Source: Oikopleura dioica (lineage: Eukaryota; Chordata; Appendicularia; Copelata; Oikopleuridae). From it: a stretch of DNA of 64,000 nt. The position numbers were made by a program, and so were the translations under genes. The notes below the pieces were generated by a model. It was not told where the DNA came from and searched no databases. It saw only the letters and a list, made by a program, of their open reading frames with translations. The stretch is taken from positions 3,852,501-3,916,500 of the forward strand of contig OU015568.1 of assembly GCA_907165135.1 (NCBI GenBank). The letters are read 5' to 3'. Numbering within the stretch: the stretch's first letter is position 1; the number at the start of each line of letters is the position of its first letter. Below are positions 12,021 through 23,735 of the stretch, piece by piece.

Positions 12021-13155
12021 GAGACGGGAGCTTTTCCAGCCATTAGCTTTTCCAGCCGTTAGCTTTTCCAGCATATTAGAATTTCCAGCAAGGCTGGAAA
12101 AGCTAACGGCTGGAAAAGCTAATGGCTGGAAAAGCTTCTTTCAGATTGATATTTTTCTAATGAAAATATAGTTTGATAAAATAAGTACTATTTTTATTAA
12201 AAAGTGTATTTACTTTGTGAAATATCATAATTAATTAATAATCGCTCCGAAATCAACAGCCATGCTCGCAGTACCGAAATCGGAACAAGGAGTACCGAAA
12301 ATCCCGACCTCCTTTGAAAACGATCTCTCGATAAATTTTATACTAATCGACGATTATTAATTAATAATAAATCATTATTAATTATATTTCACTAAGACGT
12401 GCCTATTTAAGGTTCACCAAGTTTTCCAGCCCACTTCCTTATAGACCCCCGAACACCATACGATATGGTCCATACCTTTTTAGAATCAGCAGAAAATTTA
12501 AAGAACTTTGACGGTTTAAAATTCTAGAAAACTCCACTTCCGGTCAATTCTAGAGCCGGAAGTTGACGAAATTTAGGTGTGATGGTAGAGTATGACCTAT
12601 CAAATTGATGCTCGGAAGATTTGAGTCATCCTGTAATCAATGTATCAGAAGAAACAGTCCCAAACGTGGTCAAACCGACCGGCAAAATTATGTAAAAAAG
12701 GCGTAAATTGATGAATTTTTTTTCAGTCTTTTTCGGTTGGTTTGACCGCGGTTGGTCTTTATTCTTTTCGAAAATGATAGGAAATCGTCAGATCTTCAAT
12801 TTGATAGGTCAAACTTCACCATGATACGTCAACTTCCGGCTCTAGAATCGACCGAAAGTGGAGTTTTCAAGAATTTTAAACCGTCAAAGTTCTTAAAATT
12901 TTCTGCTGATTCTAAAAAATATATGGTGTTCGGGGGTCTATAAGGCGGAAGTGGGCTGGAAAACTTCGTTGACCTTAAAAAAAGCACGTCTAAGTAAATA
13001 CACTTTTTAATAAAAATAGTACTTATTTTATCAACTTATATCTTCATTAGAAAAATATCGATCTGAAAGAAGCTTTTCCAGTATATTAGCTTTTCCAGCA
13101 AATTAGAATTTCCAGCAAGGCTGGAAAAGCTAATCGCTGGAAAAGCTCCCGTCTC
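12021..13155. mobile_element. Mutator-like foldback DNA transposon, non-autonomous
   Basis: Ends are GAGACGGGAG (12021-12030) and CTCCCGTCTC (13146-13155), and the two halves are imperfect inverted copies over almost their full length. The element is bracketed by direct repeats GAAATCGTC at 12012-12020 and 13156-13164, a perfect 9-bp target-site duplication. Long terminal inverted repeats with a 9-bp duplication are the hallmark of the Mutator superfamily. Ends carry several TTAGCTTTTCCAGC motifs. No transposase ORF is present. The left arm is interrupted by another insertion at 12217-12392. Confidence 0.82.
12217..12392. mobile_element. Miniature element nested in the Mutator-like arm
   Basis: Present in the left arm only; the matching right-arm position is uninterrupted (AAGCACGTCTAAGTAAATAC). 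Ends are GTGAAATAT and ATATTTCAC, with further inner inverted repeats ATTAATTAATAATCG and CGATTATTAATTAAT. It therefore inserted after the foldback element formed. Confidence 0.65.
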
Positions 13156-13808
13156 GAAATCGTCATTTTCCAGAAACTGTCGAAAAAGATGAAAGTGGAA
13201 CGTTTCAGCAGCTCGTAAACCCTCAGCTACGGAAATTGAAAGATTAGATTCAGTACTTATCACATACGAGCTTTTTCTTTCTACGTGCCTGCAGTCCTTG
13301 CTTACATAATTTCTAGCGTCTTTCTACCTTTTTGTTTTATCGAAGTTTTACTCTTCGAAAAGCTCGGTAAGGGAGTAAAAAGCGGGTTTGAAAGAATGAA
13401 ATGCAAGTTCAACCCGCGAAAATGCATGTTTTCGAGCTAAAAAGAGGGTCTGGCAAAGTTCAAAACTCACGATTGGGGAAGGTTTTATTTCTGGTCTTAG
13501 CACTCTCGCACGCGTGAGCAAGCTAAATCGTCTACACATTCGTCAGATTAACGTGAAGTTGAACTCTTACTGTAAGTTTTTTTCGATTTTTTCTGGTCTC
13601 GGAGACGACGATCTTGACTTTCACACCTGAGAAGAAGAAAAATGGAACAGCATTTTGGAATCAATAATCAAAGGTAAAGTCATGTCCTTGAAAAATTCAA
13701 AAAGAAAATCGAGAAGCCGGTTGCGGCTTCGAGTGTCAAGTATTTAAGCCGCGTTTCGCCCGGTTCTGTTTCTTTTCTTCTCATAGCCGCAAGCTGCTTC
13801 TCGATTAA

Positions 13809-14194
13809 GGGGGTAGAAACAGGTTTTTTCCGAAAACGGCGATTTTTGACCGGCGCTACAGACAAGAGAATCTTTTATTTATAAATTTTCTCTTCAGGTT
13901 TAGATAGAAACATCTTAGATCTAGGAGCATCTCCCTCAAAATTTGTTTTTGTCATCAACTTTTTGAGTGAGCGGGCTCAGAAGCAACTCATCTCTCCGAA
14001 ATTCTCGATTTTCGCCACATTTCAAACACGAATATCTCGAGTCACCCGATAGTAAAACAAATTTCATTCACAGTTTTGTGAACCTCAACCCCTTTTCTAG
14101 GAACATTTATGAGGAATAATCGTTAACATAAGAATATCTTATGTTTTCTTTTATGTAGCTGCGGTCCAAAATCGAGAAAGCTGTTTCTACCCCC
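13809..14194. mobile_element. TTAA-flanked miniature element (piggyBac-like)
   Basis: Inverted ends GGGGGTAGAAACAG and CTGTTTCTACCCCC are flanked on both sides by TTAA (13805-13808 and 14195-14198). A TTAA duplication is typical of piggyBac-type transposition. No ORF. The element at 23473-23735 shares the GGGGGTAG end. Confidence 0.65.
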
Positions 14195-14399
14195 TTAAAG
14201 AAGCAAAGATATCGATAAAACGAGAGACTAAATTTTCCATGCCCCCTATAAGTTTAACCAACTGTTGAGTCTGAGTTACGCCTGAAGTCTTGTAGAAGCC
14301 TAAACCAAAACCCTTAGCCTAACTGTAGAGAGTGACTATCATTCGAGCCTATGATATGAGCCATGTAATATCTCTAGAATCTGGACTTGTGGTTAGGGT

Positions 14400-14500
14400 T
14401 AGAGACAGAGAAATGCTAACTAGGGGGGAGTCCGGGGGGGGGGCAAAGCCCTCTGGCTAACGCCTTAGGTGGGGGGTCCCGGGGGGAGTAGCCCCTGGAC
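14400..14500. repeat. G-rich, telomere-like tract
   Basis: Runs of up to nine G (GTCCGGGGGGGGGGC) and GGGGGGTCCCGGGGGG next to GGTTAGGGTTAGAG. Could form G-quadruplexes. Internal telomere-like repeats also appear near 17333-17350 and 22622-22645. Confidence 0.5.
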
Positions 14501-14505
14501 TAGGT

Positions 14506-14869
14506 TTAGGGTAAGGGGCAGCTCGAATGAAAACCCCTTACTATCAGCCTAACCCAAGGGGCTATATCCTCCGGTAAGCCCCCTAAGGCTTTACGTAACT
14601 GCCCATCGGCAATTATAACTTTTTTTTTCAATTTTTCAGACCCTATTCTTGGTAGTTTGCCAGGGCAATTGCAAAGAAATGAACTTAAAAAGAATGCCAA
14701 TAGGCCACCAACAGCAAGGGCCTGAAAACTCAACACCTGTGGCACGTTTAAACGAGGTGCTACACTGTAGGCTGGCACACTTGCGACTCCTGTAGATCAA
14801 AACTGCCGGGAGAAAGCTGCGAGTGCGGGCTGCAAAGCTACCAAAAAAAGGCGTCACCAAATGGGTCAC
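14506..14869 (-). CDS. Possible small membrane-protein ORF
   Basis: A frame reading SFQALAVGGLLAFFLSSFLC gives one hydrophobic helix followed by a basic stretch. GT sites at about 14740 and 14640 could be donors, and several frames are open. No ATG-initiated complete model was found, so this may be chance. Confidence 0.22.
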
Positions 14870-15117
14870 AACGATTTCGAAAACATATTATGCAACAATG
14901 CTCGGTAGAAATCGTGATGGAAATATTTGAAAATTTTGTTTATATTGTTTATAAAAAGCCGGGAAACAAGCGGTAACTCTAATGTCGATAATCAAGCCTG
15001 GCTTTCTGGATCCATTATAAATGCACGTGTCCACGTGCAATTTTGCGACCGAGTGTTGAACGGCGCCGGAATCGGTTTTGGTTTCACGCTATAATCGGTG
15101 ACGTTTGACGCCTCTAG

Positions 15118-17797
15118 ATGGTTGATAAGACGTCTTCAGACGTTCACTCCAGTTCACACTACATTCAATATTCTAGAGACGCAGGCAAGAAGCAAGAAGG
15201 GAGTTTGAAGAGCATGATTCGACCTTGGGAACAACCACTTTCAACGGCCAAAGAATTGAATCAGAGACAACATGAATTTCCCGCAGATTTGTCTGCTCAG
15301 TACTACAACCATCTTTTGAGCCAATACAATCAAGGTAAAAATTCAATTATGGATCTCCCCTGTATTCAAGTCAAAAAGTCGAGAAGGCACTTGCGGTTTC
15401 GAGTCAAAAAAATGGAAAAAAGCCGCGCTTCGAGTCAAATAAATAAGCCGCACGAAACGCGGCTTTTTTCTTCATTTTTGACTCGAAGCCGCTAGCGGCT
15501 TCTCGACTTTTCTGACTGAAGTTTTTTATGAACAAGATTTTGTAACAGTGCTTTTCCGAAAATAACAATTCTTTCTAGCGATGAGCTTATCTTCAGAACG
15601 GCGACAGAATGTAAAACAAATCCCCGATCAGCGGTAAGTGCGGCTGACAAAGCGCGCGAACCAAGTACTTTAGAACACGTTTTCACATCTTTTTCTGTTT
15701 AGAAATCCGAACACGATTCCGTCACCGATTCCAAGCAGTCAGCAGGTTCTTTCTGAGTCTGGAGAATTGACGAGAAAGAGAAAATTGGAAAGAGGGCATT
15801 TTGAAGTTCCACTGAAAATTGAGGTACATAAAAAAATCATTTTTACACAAAAATTATTTAAAATCAAAATTGATGCTAAATTGGTACTGAAGTTGAGTGA
15901 GAGTTAACCTGATTCGTTGCGCGGTAGGAGGATGAGATGCGCAATTTGGTCTTTAGAAAATCTTGCGCAAGACTGTCGGCTTATCTTCAAGATTCAAAAT
16001 ATCAATTCAATGACCTGTGATTTTTAATTTCTCACCAACCAGGATGAAGAGCGAAAGTACAAGTATAAGGATAAGATTAATTACTCAACTTTTGAATCAT
16101 AAAGAAAAATCTGAAAGAAACTTGATTAAAAGTCAGTTATGGTTTTTTGCCTTAATTATTTATTTAGGTCAACGCAAAGACCTACAACCCTGCACGAGAA
16201 GAATTCGACCAGATTAAGGTCCCCCACCGGCTTATCGAGAAGAAACGTCGTGATAGAATCAACAACTCGATTATCACTCTTCGAGATCTGCTTCCCCTCG
16301 GCGTCAAATCAGCGAGCGCGAAGCCTTTGGAGAAAGCAGTGGTGCTAGAAATGACGATCCAGTACATCAGAAATTTGAAACGAGCTTTGGTTCAAAAAGA
16401 AGGTTTGTAAAAAAACAGGAGGAGAATTCTGGAAATTAGAAAACCATCAATTCGTGAGGGATCATTCACTGCGCGGTTTTCTCATTGAATTATTGCGGAT
16501 AAATAAAGCATTGTTTAATATTTACTAAGACGGAAGCCCACGTACCTTCCCGCAAAAGTATAAAATCATGACCGACCTCATCCTACGTTTAGAAAAACAA
16601 AAGCTTCACTCAAGACCGGCTCGAGCAGTACCGGAACCTCCACTTTCGCAGTTTCAACAAGGGTATCAATCTGCTATTCGACACATGAACGAAATGAAGG
16701 GAACGAGCATTCAAGCTGAATTGAATCAAGTAAGCAAAAAATGGGGAAGCCCTTAATTTTTGAAATTAATTATTTTAATTAATAAAAAATTTAAAAATAT
16801 TTTTAGATTAATTAAAAAATTATTTAAAAATTATTTAAGAAAAATTTTAAATTAAAAAATTATTTAAGAAAAATTTTAAATTAAAAATTTATTTTCATTT
16901 AAACATAAATTTTGAATTTTAAATTTTAAATTTAAAAATAACCTTTCAATATAAAAAAATGCTTTTATCAACACTCCCTTATCAAGGCCGAAATCCCCAA
17001 GAACAAAAAAAACTGCACCAAAAACGTAATCATCAAAAATCGTTATCTAATCGAGGAACCAAAGAAAGCGCGGGATTTGCTGTTTATCGGTAGTTTTAGA
17101 AAGCGTCGGATTTGTAGTGCCAGATATGAAATGAACCTGCGCCTACTTTATCCAGAGTATTTTCAATATAAGCTATTCCAGGGCTAGAATTTTGCAATAC
17201 GGCAGAATTCAACTTGTTTTTACATGTTTACGACAATTTAAGTCGTCCATTTCTGGTGATACTTGGCAAATATAACTGGCACCTGTCATTTCTTTTCATA
17301 AGACATCGAGAAAGATATTACCCATTATTGATAGGGTTAGGGTTAGGACCCCGAAATGGCTAAATAAAGTATCCAGGTGGGCAACTAAAGGTCGCAAGGG
17401 GTCCACTAAGCCAATCATATCCCAGCATCGTTTGCGAAAGCCAATCAAAGACGAGATCATCCCAGGATGTTTCCAACCTTTTCGCCCGTTCTTATGATCA
17501 TATTTCTAGCGACTTTCTCCACAAATCGCCCATCCTCCAGGATCCCTCCCTCCTCTGCCCCGAGGCATGCTCCCAAATCCTTTCTCCTCCGCTCTACCAT
17601 CTCCTCCATTTCAAGCGATGCGACACCGTAGTTTCACCGATTCTGAATCCAGTGGCTACTTCACGGAAGAATTTCTAGAGGAGCCAATGGAGAATAATTT
17701 TGGACAGTCGAGCTTCATGCCGAATTTGAATCAAATGCGAAGAATGCTGGAAGAAAACGAAGATGCTTCTTCTGAAATTGATATTGATGTGTCTTAA
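15118..17797 (+). CDS. DEC/BHLHE40-41-type bHLH-Orange repressor
   Basis: Seven exons, 15118-15334, 15579-15633, 15703-15823, 16043-16069, 16168-16402, 16530-16729 and 17510-17797, give 380 aa (human BHLHE40 412). The bHLH in exon 5 reads VPHRLIEKKRRDRINNSI then LEKAVVLEMTIQYIRNLK, matching LPHRLIEKKRRDRINECI and LEKAVVLELTLKHVKAL of the DEC family, which bind E-boxes as repressors and act in clock, hypoxia and differentiation. Exon 6 has an Orange-like stretch (LSQFQQGYQSAIRHMNEM). No WRPW ends the protein, as expected for DEC rather than Hes. Intron 4 begins GATAAG: no GT donor keeps frame, so it is a GA-AG intron. The 780-bp last intron holds telomere-like repeats. Confidence 0.88.
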
Positions 17798-18599
17798 ATT
17801 ACTGTATATAATAAGAAAAGACTGTAGATAAAAACCGCTGCGTCATGAAATTCGAAAAAGAAGCAAATTAAAAAATTAAAGAAAAATGCAAGTGTCATCA
17901 GAAAGCGCGCGAAAAGTGCGTGAAGAGGGATCAACTCGAGAAGAAAATTGTCCGCTGATTATTTATCCGCGAAGCCAATTTAATCACTTCATGTTGTGAT
18001 TTGATACTCTCTCCTCTGCGAAAGACAGAAAAATGTGAAGGAGGAGATATGACTACAAAACGCACGAAAAAGGAACTTTTTCAGAAATTACTGAAGAAAC
18101 TTGTTCAGAAAAGAAGGGTAATTTGACCAGGAATAATTAAAAGGGTTAAATAAGGGTTCTCCAAGCTCAGCTCGAGTCAAGGAGCATCGACTGTTGTTGA
18201 TTTGCATCAATGATTGACAAATTCGAATGATCGAGATTCGTGGCGACGGATTAAAGTGTAGACGTGTCAATGCAAAGATTGATTAGTTCACATTTGGTTT
18301 TTGAGATAGAACGTCTTCGCGACCTCCGAATGACCTCAATCTGATTCGTTCGCGGTGGCCCAGCCCGCCGCAACAGTCGACAACATCATTTTATCTCTCT
18401 CTCTCTCTCTCTTCGAGCAAGTCTTAATAAAACAGGTATTAATTATCGGCCTCGTGATGTTTTCTATAAAAAACCACATACACTTCCTTTCTTCTAAAAA
18501 GGGGATTAAGAGAAAGAGATAAAAAAGAGGAGAGGAAAAATGGTAAAAAAAAACTTTTTGAATTTTGGCCCTCAATTTCGTGGTAGTCGTTATTTTCAG
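17798..18599. other. Intergenic
   Basis: A (CT)n tract occurs at 18392-18412 and purine-rich sequence before 18540. No gene seen. Confidence 0.4.
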
Positions 18600-20200
18600 A
18601 TGGCCCACGAGCTGCATGATCACTCGGAACGAAGCGGTCAAACAGCTCTTCTCATCGCTCTTGGTGGTTCGGCAGTAGGCCTCGTTCTCCTGGAAAGGAT
18701 CCAAAACAAGAAACAAATAAGGGGCTCCGTTTTGAGCGTAAATACAAAAATTATGTTATTATCTTATTTTTCATGTTCCCCGAAACCGGCACCTAAGTCG
18801 AGTGTTTTTTTACTTCATTTTACTTCTTGTCTTCATTTTGCACAAAAAGGGTTTGATAGTTCTTATGGTCTGGTACTTTATCAAAATCGATTTGATGAAT
18901 AAATTCAAAGAGGTGAGTGGCTAATCTTGAATATCTTGAATCTTGGGTTACCAAGATAGATTGATGTCCTTACTGATAAGAGTAATTTTCAATTTCTTTC
19001 AAGAAACAACGAAAAGATAACGAAAAGAATAATTTTACCGAGAAGAAGTTGCCTGGCAAAGAGATTTCATCGTCCAAAATTTCTTGAATTGGGCAGATTC
19101 TGAAAAAAAAACTCTTCTGTAAATAAAATTTTTCTTTATTATGAATGAAAAGAACAGTGATGAAAAATCGTGTTTAGGACGTTTTCTTGGAGGCAAGAAA
19201 ATTTCGTAAAATAGATTTGTTGATCCCCTTTTGTTGATGTTTCATTGAGCTTCAAGCAAACTGCCCCACGTCAGTTCTCATTTTGCTGTTTGGAGAAAAA
19301 CCACCTTGTGTTTACCACTCACTCCTCCAAAACTTAAAGTTGTTATATTTTCAAAACGAAAACAATAAAAAAGAATAGGCTTCAAAACTCTCATTTTTCC
19401 ATCAAACAAGAGAACTTCCGGAAAAAAGGGGGAAGAAACAAAGAAGCACTTGGATGAAATTAAGCATTATCTCATTTTTCACTTTAGTTCAAAATATCGG
19501 CAGGTCAGTTGTTTCGAAGAATAATTTCTTAAGGGTATATTCCAGGAATCGTGGATGCAGGAAAACTGCCAGTAAGGGATCAACGGTGGATTCAAATATT
19601 ACTTGGTAAGAAAATCGGGTCAGTACTGAAAATGTCACGAATGTCACGAATGTCACGAAAGTCACAAATGTCACGATTCTGCTGAAAATGTCACGAAAAA
19701 GAAACATGTTTTCGTGACACTCGTGACATTCGTGACATTCGTGACTTTCGTGACATTCGTGACATTTTCAGCACTGTCTAAAAATCGTTAATTGTGACAT
19801 TATTGTTATGTTAAGAAATCGCGAAGGAATCGAAAACTTCTAAACAAAAGCAAGTGGAAGCCGCAGAAAAGAAGGTCTTCCCGGCCGACGAGACGGAACT
19901 GAGTGAGAACGGCGATGAAGGTTCCGGCGATGCGGAAACTAGATAAGGGGTTGATAACATTACAAATTCATGGCCACAGGAAGTGGGCTTCGAGAATAAG
20001 TAGTATGGTAGTTTCGCCGAAATAACGATGATTACAACCCAGAAAGTACTATAAACATTTCCACGGCGTTGAAAGCCGCAGCGAGCAACGATCCAACGTA
20101 TCGATACTTCCGCCGTGATATTTTCAGCGATAATCTTGCTTATGGGCAAAGGTTCTTTTCTGATCAATATTTCCCTCAGACCCTTCCTAAGGGAACTTAG
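18600..20200 (+). CDS. Unrecognised single-pass membrane protein
   Basis: ATG at 18600 follows TATTTTCAG, a 3' splice-like site consistent with trans-splicing. Exons 18600-18737, 19488-19503 (16 nt), 19546-19605, 19816-19941 and 20043-20200 keep frame for 165 aa. The N-terminus (MAHELHDHSERSG) leads to a hydrophobic helix LLIALGGSAVGLVLL, then IVDAGKLPVRDQRWIQILL, a charged KESKTSKQKQVEAAEKK segment, and NISTALKAAASNDPTYRYF. The fourth intron begins GATAAG. Alternatively exon 4 reads to a stop at 19946 (114 aa). Two further protein-like stretches at about 20237-20310 (REDKPRKKRGFIKNERLSF) and 20556-20632 (acidic, ending EDEDILL) may be additional C-terminal exons. No family recognised. Confidence 0.5.
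19621..19776. repeat. Inverted repeat built from a 9-bp tandem motif
   Basis: About five copies of AATGTCACG run rightwards from CAGTACTGAAAATGTCACG and an inverted set ends GTGACATTTTCAGCACTG. The whole lies in an intron of the 18600-20200 gene and could fold into one long hairpin. Looks like a miniature element with internally repeated ends. Confidence 0.6.
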
Positions 20201-21048
20201 TTCAATCGAGGACCTTATTAACAGAATATATTACAACACGCGAGGATAAACCAAGAAAAAAGCGAGGCTTCATCAAAAATGAACGACTGTCGTTTTTAGA
20301 CCTGGAATAAAAAGACGATAATGATAATGTCACTCGAATGTCAAATATCCAATAAAAAAGCGGATTTATTAATCAGTTCCTAATACCTCGGATACCTGAT
20401 TTAAGGCACACTTTTTGGTGACGCATTTTTCGTAAAATGTGCCTTAAATTGGAATTGGGTGGTTGACAGTATAAAAATCGAATTTTATGCAAAATTTTGC
20501 TTTTCTGCGTGAAGCCTCTAGACGATGTTTTTCCTTATTGCTTATTGCTCTAGTCGAAAAAGATCAAGAAGAAGATGAATTTATTGAGCAGTTCGACGAT
20601 CTTCACCTTGAAGACGAAGACATTCTTTTATAAATTACATGCAGCCTTCTATAAGATCATTTTTCACTAAAAAATGACTTGAAATTTTCGCGAAAATAAA
20701 ATTTATTACTGAAAAATGTGCCTTAAATTAGACTTGGCAGGTTGCAGGATTTCCGAGAATATCCGAGGTAGCAAGAAGAATGAAAGAAGATTTGAAAGAA
20801 GAAAAACTCCATTGGCTGTATAAATGTATTTAACGATCTTTGGAACTTTTACAATGAACGGTGGAACGCACTGATTTTCGGCTATTTTGAAAATATTTCG
20901 GCCGGAGGAAATCTTAATGCACGGGGCGCGCCTCTTCGCCCGGAAATGATGAACTGTTGGGGGGAGAAGTCCACATTTGCTCCACATTTTCGTCCGATTC
21001 TTTTTAACAAGATCAAAAAAAATTTTTTTCACGATTTTGTGCTCGTGT

Positions 21049-22084
21049 CTAATTGGGATCTTTTCCTGAGGAGTTGCTCGTAGCCACAATGATTCCACTT
21101 GCTATCAAGCAAGAAAACAAAAGAAGAAACAGCAAAATCATGGTATAAAAAGCAGTACATCTTATCGACATCCTCTGCTGCAGTTTTTTCAGCGCGGAAT
21201 ATTTTCTTTTCGGCGGCTGGGGAAATTCATTGAGGCTGTTCGTAGAACCAGGGTAGGCCCTATCGATAGAGTCCATTTGCTAAAAAGTTTTGGAGAAATA
21301 TAAAAGAGGAAAAAATGATGATTACCCGAACAAGCGAATCTGACAGTCTTAGTGTTTCTTCGATAAGAGTTCCTTTTCTCTCCCAAATCAGAGGCAACCT
21401 CGTATATTCTTTGGTAAACAAGGATAAAATTAGTGAAAAATATGGCAATCTTACTGTTATTTGACCCTTGAAGACTGGATTGATTGGTAGTAGCTGTTTC
21501 TGTTGTCGAAAAAGTCGCTTTTGAGCTCTTTTCTTGTTTTTGGTTCAGAGAAAGAGAATGAGAATGAGAAGAGAATGACTTGTCTACAATCAAAATTGCT
21601 GCTGAGCTTTCCTGAATCAGTTGACGACCCTTGTTGCTTCTCTAAGTCGCCACCAATAAAGCTTCAGAAAAATAAACAATGAGTTAATTTTGTTTCACGA
21701 TTAGCTACGATTTGCTACAGGGAGAGGTTAATTCTGGGTTAATTAATGAAAAAGAGGTCTCGTGGACAACTCTCATACATCTCCTTTTTCCCAAGGGGCA
21801 ATGCTATCAGAATAACTCAGAAAAGAGGAGGGTAACAAAAGGGCTGACAAATATAAAAAACCCTGGACCAGAAAGGTTGGGAGCGTAATTCTGTTTATTG
21901 CCCACTTAGTTGTTATTCTGTTAAATTGGATTTCAACGTGATTCTCAAAGCGCTTTACCGAGTGTTTGCGGTTTTGCTTAGTCTGAGAAGTATTTTTCGT
22001 CGAAGCTTTTTTTGTCAGAAAACCGTTTTTCTCGAAAATACAGTAAGAAAAAAAAAGCACGGTTTCAATTGACCATGTCAACAT
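21049..22084 (-). CDS. Unrecognised Ser/Thr-rich single-pass membrane protein
   Basis: Exons 22084-21959, 21641-21455, 21408-21326 and 21279-21049 join in frame through GT-AG introns (several 46-47 bp) to 208 aa. The middle is polar (SFSSHSHSLSLNQKQEKSS, TTETATTNQSSLQGSNN); near the end a basic YSALKKLQQRMSIRC precedes a hydrophobic helix FYTMILLFLLLFSCLIASGI, then a short tail with an NSS glycosylation site. Topology would be type II. The last exon stops at 21049-21051, but a GA donor in that exon would allow splicing to a stretch at about 20915-20990 (NVEQMWTSPPNSSSFPGEE). Exon 1 is the least certain. No family recognised. Confidence 0.45.
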
Positions 22085-22659
22085 TTGCCTCTATTTTAAG
22101 CCTTTTTACCCAAAACTGCTTTGTTAAGACAAGGTTCCTCTTGTCTTGATTTCTTTTATTATTTCATGAAACAGCAAGTTTCGAATCATTTATTTCTGAG
22201 TAAACTCGAACCGTCCAAAAAGCAGACAAATGAAAAGCGGATGCCCTTCTAGCTAACCCTTGTTGATTTTCCCCAACAAACAACTTTGTAATTCTGAGCT
22301 CATCTTTTTCTCCTCTCCCCCTCCACCATGTTTACCCAACATCAAATCGGAGAAACGTTTGTTCGCGGTAATTCGCGACAAAAAACTACCACCCTTTTAT
22401 GATTTGACAAAACAAATCCCGGTCGCGGAGGGCACCAATTTTGTGTCCTGTTAGATTTTGCGCCCGAGCTTTGTTTTCAAATTACATCAATTTTTTTTTA
22501 AGTTACGTAAATTGAATTTTTTCTTGTTTCTTTTCAAAACAGAAAAAATCCAATCAATATTCAAAAGAAAAAATTGTCTGAAAAACGATTTTTTCACAGA
22601 AAATATTAAAGCCAATTTGAGGGCTAGGGTTAGGATTAGGGTAAGGATAATAAAATTGT

Positions 22660-23035
22660 TCATTTTCCTGATATCATCAAATTCCAACGATCTTTGAACA
22701 GCTCCTTCAGTCGGAAGAGGTCCAAAAATTGGCTCATTCAAGGTACCAGCTTTTTCTTCATCTTGATGTTGATTTTCTTCCATTTTTTCGAAGAAAATTC
22801 TTCTTCAAACGATAGTCGAAATTTTTTCTCGCCGGATAATCCCTCTTTTTTCAACGCTGGTAAGTTTAAAATTGATTTTTTTTCTCGACGTTTTATTTTT
22901 CAATCTGATCAGGGTTTTCCTGACATCTATTAGTGCGCCTGTTAATATGGTAACGATAGGGAACCATAGCTCGATCTTCGGACCCAGGTGTCGAGAAGCC
23001 AATCACTGCCAAGTTTTCAACTTTAAGGGTACAGA
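22660..23035 (+). CDS. Possible exons, strand and frame unresolved
   Basis: A 52-bp intron with strong signals (GTAAGT at about 22861, ATCAG at 22912) lies on the plus strand. Upstream, one frame reads a hydrophobic helix (GTSFFFILMLIFFHFF) and EENSSSNDSRNFFSPDN. Downstream, a frame reads GNHSSIFGPRCREANHCQVF to a stop at about 23045, but the phases do not join. The minus strand also has a natural-looking stretch (NEPIFGPLPTEGAVQRSLEF). Low confidence. Confidence 0.25.
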
Positions 23036-23472
23036 AGATGGGTATTGAGAAAACTGCTTGTCAACACTATTCGCGCAAAGTTTTAGCACGTGTCTTCTGA
23101 GAGGAAAAGAGCTCAGCAATGAAGATGAAAGTTGAAGTTCAGATAAAAGTAGTTCAGAAAATAGTACTTCTAAGTATTAATTTTCATGTAGCCATCTGGA
23201 GTGATTTTGGTTGACCGCAGGTATCGCTCGATCAGCGTTGCTGAGCGCGCGGATAACGCTCATTATAGGGCTCAAATTGTCAGATAGCCACTTTTAACTC
23301 GCACTGACCTTGCTCAGCTTTCATTCTTTCACGACGCTTTTTAGCATGATCGATGAGCAAGAATGAGGTCGAAAAATAAGCTCCCTGGCTATCATTTTCG
23401 AGTTCTAGTTAGACCTTGTTTACTCAAATAAAAATAACACTGTGATACCCTTAAGAACTGTTTCTGCTTTAA

Positions 23473-23735
23473 GGGGGTAGGTATCAAGAATTGGATTTCC
23501 TGTCAGTGTTTTCTCAAATTAACATAGTGACCCCCTTATTTTTTCTACTCAAAAATTTTTGGAGGCAATTAATACTTGCCAATTATCTATTTTTTTTGAA
23601 ATTCGAAATTTCAGTTTCCATAGGAAATAAAGAAAGGTTTAAAGTTTTTGTTTCCAAAGTAAAATAAGGGTGTTACTGTTATAACTTTGGAAGAAAAGTC
23701 TGACAGAAAATCCCAATTCTTGATATCTACCTCCT
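23473..23735. mobile_element. Miniature inverted-repeat element, GGGGGTAG-end family
   Basis: Terminal inverted repeats of about 70 bp: the left reads GGGGGTAGGTATCAAGAATT and the right ends with its near complement AATTCTTGATATCTACCTCC. Left flank is TTAA, right flank TTAG. Shares ends with the 13809-14194 element and the internal TAGTGACACCCTTATTTT motif with 9165-9186. Confidence 0.6.

Noticed and set aside
17333-17350. True telomere
   Set aside because: Only two or three TTAGGG units inside an intron, with genes on both sides.
19621-19776. CRISPR-like short repeats
   Set aside because: Repeats are contiguous without unique spacers and form an inverted repeat in a eukaryotic intron.
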